From: Streptococcaceae bacterium
GTDB taxonomy: Bacteria; Bacillota; Bacilli; Lactobacillales; Streptococcaceae
DNA length: 6,870 nt
Assembly (NCBI GenBank): GCA_031279745.1
Contig: JAITHN010000178.1
Coordinates: forward strand, 1 to 6,870
Reading direction: 5' to 3'
A model generated the notes under the pieces. The model was not told the DNA's origin. It saw only the letters and a program-made list of their open reading frames with translations, and ran no database searches. The position numbers and the translations under genes were made by a program. Shown one piece after another: positions 4,375 to 6,870 of this stretch. Each line of letters starts with the position of its first letter. Position 1 is the first letter of the stretch.

Positions 4375-6867
4375 TTATTTGTTTAAAACGAGTTCTTTTG
4401 CCTTTTTTTTAGATGTATTGTTCAAGGTAATACTTCCTTTTTTTGCACCGATGGTGACATGGTCACCCGTCATGAACTCTCTACTTAAGAGCGCTTCACT
4501 CAAACGATCCTCCACTTCCTTTTGAAGGGCGCGGCGGATTGGTCTAGCTCCATACTCAGGATCAAATCCTGCACTGGCAATCACATCAATAGCACTTGGT
4601 GTGATTTTCAAGTAAATATCTTGCTCTTCCAAACGTTTCTCGACTGCCTTACTCATGATTTTCACAATCTCATGCAACTCGCTCTTTTCGAGGTTTTTGA
4701 ATACAACTGTTTCATCAATACGGTTGATGAATTCCGGTCTAAATGATTTCTTGAGTTCTTCCAAAATACGTTTTTCCATTTTGCTATAATCTTGTGAAAA
4801 ATCTTTTGCTCCAAATCCTACAGATTTTTCATCTCTTAGTGCTGTCGCTCCAAGGTTGCTGGTCATAATCAAAATGGTATTTCGAAAATCAACTTTTCTT
4901 CCTTTTGCGTCCGTTAGGTATCCGTCATCTAAAACTTGGAGGAGAATATTGAACACGTCAGCATGTGCTTTTTCTACTTCATCTAGAAGGATAACGCTAT
5001 AAGGTTTTTGTCGGATTTTTTCCGTCAACTGCCCACCTTCATCATATCCAACGTAACCTGGAGGGGATCCTATAAAGCGGCTCGTCGAATGTTTTTCCAT
5101 AAACTCACTCATATCCACGCGAATAAGGGAATCTTCACTTCCAAATACCGCTTCGGCTAATGCCTTGGCAAGTTCTGTTTTCCCAACTCCAGTAGGACCT
5201 AAGAACATAAATGAACCAATTGGGCGCTTTGGATCTTTCAATCCACTTCTTGCGCGTCGAATGGCTCGACTAATCGAGCTTACTGCATTGTCCTGACCAA
5301 CAACACGTTGATGAAGGATTTTTTCCAGATCAAGAAGTTTTTCACTCTCTTTTTTCTCAAGCTGGAGAAGTGGAACCCCAGTCCAAAGTGAAACCACTTC
5401 TACTACGTCTTCCTCAACCACTTCTTTCTCAGTTGAGTCAGAGGCTTTTAGTTTTGCTTCCAAGCGTTCAAGTTTTTGTTTCGATTTTTTCTCTTTTTCA
5501 CGGTAAACACTTGCTTCGGCAAATTCTTTTAAATGAATGGACTCATTTTTCAAGCGATTGAATTCTTCCACTTCATCTTTTAAATCCTTGAAGACACTTG
5601 GATTGAAACTTTCTTCCAGACGAACTTTTGCACTGGCTTCATCAATCAAATCAATCGCCTTATCTGGTAGTTGACGTGAGTTAATGTATCGAATTGAAAG
5701 ATTGACCGCCGCTTCAATTGCTGAGTCAGTAATTTTCACCCCATGATGGTCTTCATAGCGAGGGCGCAACCCTTTGATAATCTCAACCGCTTCTGCAGGA
5801 GTGGGTTCTTCAACCGCCACACGAGCGAAACGACGCTCAAGCGCAGAATCTTTTTCTATATATTTTTGGAATTCCTCAAGGGTGGTCGCTCCAATCGTTT
5901 GTAGCTCCCCACGTGCTAATGCAGGCTTCAAAATATTTGATGCGTCGATGGCACCTTCTGCACCACCTGCACCAATCAAGGTATGAAGCTCATCGATGAA
6001 GAGAATGACTTCCCCGTCATTGTAAATTTCTTCGACGATTTTTTTTAGTCTATCTTCAAATTCACCACGATATTTCGTTCCAGCGACGAGAGATCCCATG
6101 TCGAGCATCATCAACCGCTTGTTCATCATCGTCATCGGAACATTTCCTTCAACGATTCTCTCCGCAAGACCTTCTGCAATCGCCGTTTTCCCAACCCCTG
6201 GTTCTCCTACAAGAACTGGATTGTTTTTTGTCCGACGAGAAAGAATCTGGATGAGGCGCTTCACTTCACTCTCACGACCAATCACAGGATCCAACTTCAA
6301 TTCTCTTGCCATTTCTGTCAAATCTCTTGCAAGGGAATCTAAAGTTGGGGTTGCAGATTTCGTTTGCACCTCTTTTTTAGGAATCGTTCGCCTTCCTGCT
6401 GAGCCTAACCCATCTTTTGTTTCACGAATCCCCATTTTTTCAAGCAGGCTTCGACGAACATCTCCAATCGTAATTCCTAGGTTGATTAGAATCCTGCTCG
6501 CTAATACATCACGATCACGAAGAAGTCCTAGAAGGAGGTGTTCGGTTCCAATCGTAGGCGCTCCTAATCGTTTGGATTCATCATTGGCAAAATTCAAAAC
6601 TTGCCTTGTTCGTGGAGAATACGGGAGGAATTGTCCAGGAGGATAACTTTGAACAGAACCATAGCCTGTTAAATTCTCAATTTCTTTTTGAAATTCATCT
6701 GTATTCACATTGAACTCTCGAAGTTCAATACCCGCCATTCCCTCTTTATCCATAATTAACGCTAAAAGGAGATGCTCACTTCCAACACTTCTCTGTTTAA
6801 AACGTTTGGCATTTTCTTGAGAAATCATCAAGACTTTTTTTGCCTTTTCACTATAAATCTCTTTCAT
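4375..6867 (-). CDS. clpC: ATP-dependent Clp protease ATP-binding subunit ClpC
   Basis: AAA+ unfoldase that feeds proteins into ClpP and helps with protein quality control, stress survival and, through adaptors such as MecA in relatives, regulated proteolysis. The 830 residues are full length. Two Clp-N repeats lie at about 1-145 (GSEHLLLALI, GTEHLLLGLL). D1 has Walker A GEPGVGKT (221-228), Walker B VILFIDELH (287-295), pore loop KYRG (265-268) and arginine finger ERRF (344-347). A short coiled-coil M-domain spans about 415-480; its EFAEASVYREKEKK stretch includes Phe449, at the place of the tip Phe of other ClpC. D2 has Walker A GPTGVGKT (557-564), pore loop GYVG (604-607), Walker B VILLDEVEKAH (625-635), a VGF ClpP-docking loop (683-685) and sensor-2 GARPIRR (773-779). 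The short M-domain and VGF loop separate it from ClpB. The ATG at 6867 fits the family N-terminus, but only three upstream bases (AGG) are visible, so start and promoter cannot be checked; ctsR often precedes it. Confidence 0.97.
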   Translation of the reverse strand: MKEIYSEKAKKVLMISQENAKRFKQRSVGSEHLLLALIMDKEGMAGIELREFNVNTDEFQKEIENLTGYGSVQSYPPGQFLPYSPRTRQVLNFANDESKRLGAPTIGTEHLLLGLLRDRDVLASRILINLGITIGDVRRSLLEKMGIRETKDGLGSAGRRTIPKKEVQTKSATPTLDSLARDLTEMARELKLDPVIGRESEVKRLIQILSRRTKNNPVLVGEPGVGKTAIAEGLAERIVEGNVPMTMMNKRLMMLDMGSLVAGTKYRGEFEDRLKKIVEEIYNDGEVILFIDELHTLIGAGGAEGAIDASNILKPALARGELQTIGATTLEEFQKYIEKDSALERRFARVAVEEPTPAEAVEIIKGLRPRYEDHHGVKITDSAIEAAVNLSIRYINSRQLPDKAIDLIDEASAKVRLEESFNPSVFKDLKDEVEEFNRLKNESIHLKEFAEASVYREKEKKSKQKLERLEAKLKASDSTEKEVVEEDVVEVVSLWTGVPLLQLEKKESEKLLDLEKILHQRVVGQDNAVSSISRAIRRARSGLKDPKRPIGSFMFLGPTGVGKTELAKALAEAVFGSEDSLIRVDMSEFMEKHSTSRFIGSPPGYVGYDEGGQLTEKIRQKPYSVILLDEVEKAHADVFNILLQVLDDGYLTDAKGRKVDFRNTILIMTSNLGATALRDEKSVGFGAKDFSQDYSKMEKRILEELKKSFRPEFINRIDETVVFKNLEKSELHEIVKIMSKAVEKRLEEQDIYLKITPSAIDVIASAGFDPEYGARPIRRALQKEVEDRLSEALLSREFMTGDHVTIGAKKGSITLNNTSKKKAKELVLNK

Positions 6868-6870
6868 CCT

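Noticed and set aside
6098..6646. 182-codon open frame on the plus strand inside clpC
   Set aside because: It is antisense to the conserved N-terminal and D1 coding region of ClpC. Its composition (many Ser, Arg and Pro) is typical of a shadow frame and there is no ribosome-binding site.

Overview
The window is an ordinary, AT-rich stretch of a Firmicutes chromosome, most likely from the order Lactobacillales. The evidence is the ClpC type (double N-domain, short M-domain), strong GGAGG ribosome-binding sites, U-tailed intrinsic terminators and a candidate catabolite-repression site. Genus and species cannot be fixed from the sequence. All six genes lie on the minus strand, so the biological order runs from high to low coordinates.

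Layout in transcription order: (1) clpC (6867-4375), an AAA+ unfoldase for the ClpP protease, starting 3 bases from the window edge. (2) A 204-bp spacer with a possible remnant of an aldo/keto reductase 3' end, a strong terminator, and a promoter with a cre-like site. (3) An aldo/keto reductase (4170-3322) with all four catalytic residues, followed by its own terminator. (4) A 381-bp spacer up to the chosen permease start, holding that terminator, a second strong hairpin terminator facing the opposite way with no gene to serve, and the permease promoter. (5) An APC-family amino acid permease (2940-1531). (6) A compact block pyrH (UMP kinase), a 145-residue membrane protein, and frr (ribosome recycling factor, cut by the window start), with no spacing or 9 bp between genes.

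The genes do not form one pathway. ClpC, the reductase and the permease appear to be separate units, two of them closed by their own terminators. The last three genes look co-transcribed, probably from a promoter at the end of the permease gene. In many Firmicutes pyrH and frr follow rpsB and tsf directly. Here the permease takes the place of tsf, and an extra membrane-protein gene is wedged between pyrH and frr.

I see no defence system, mobile element, CRISPR array, tRNA, rRNA or convincing new system. The points most worth a second look are the small membrane gene inside the pyrH-frr pair, the orphan plus-strand terminator, and the possible gene remnant downstream of clpC.
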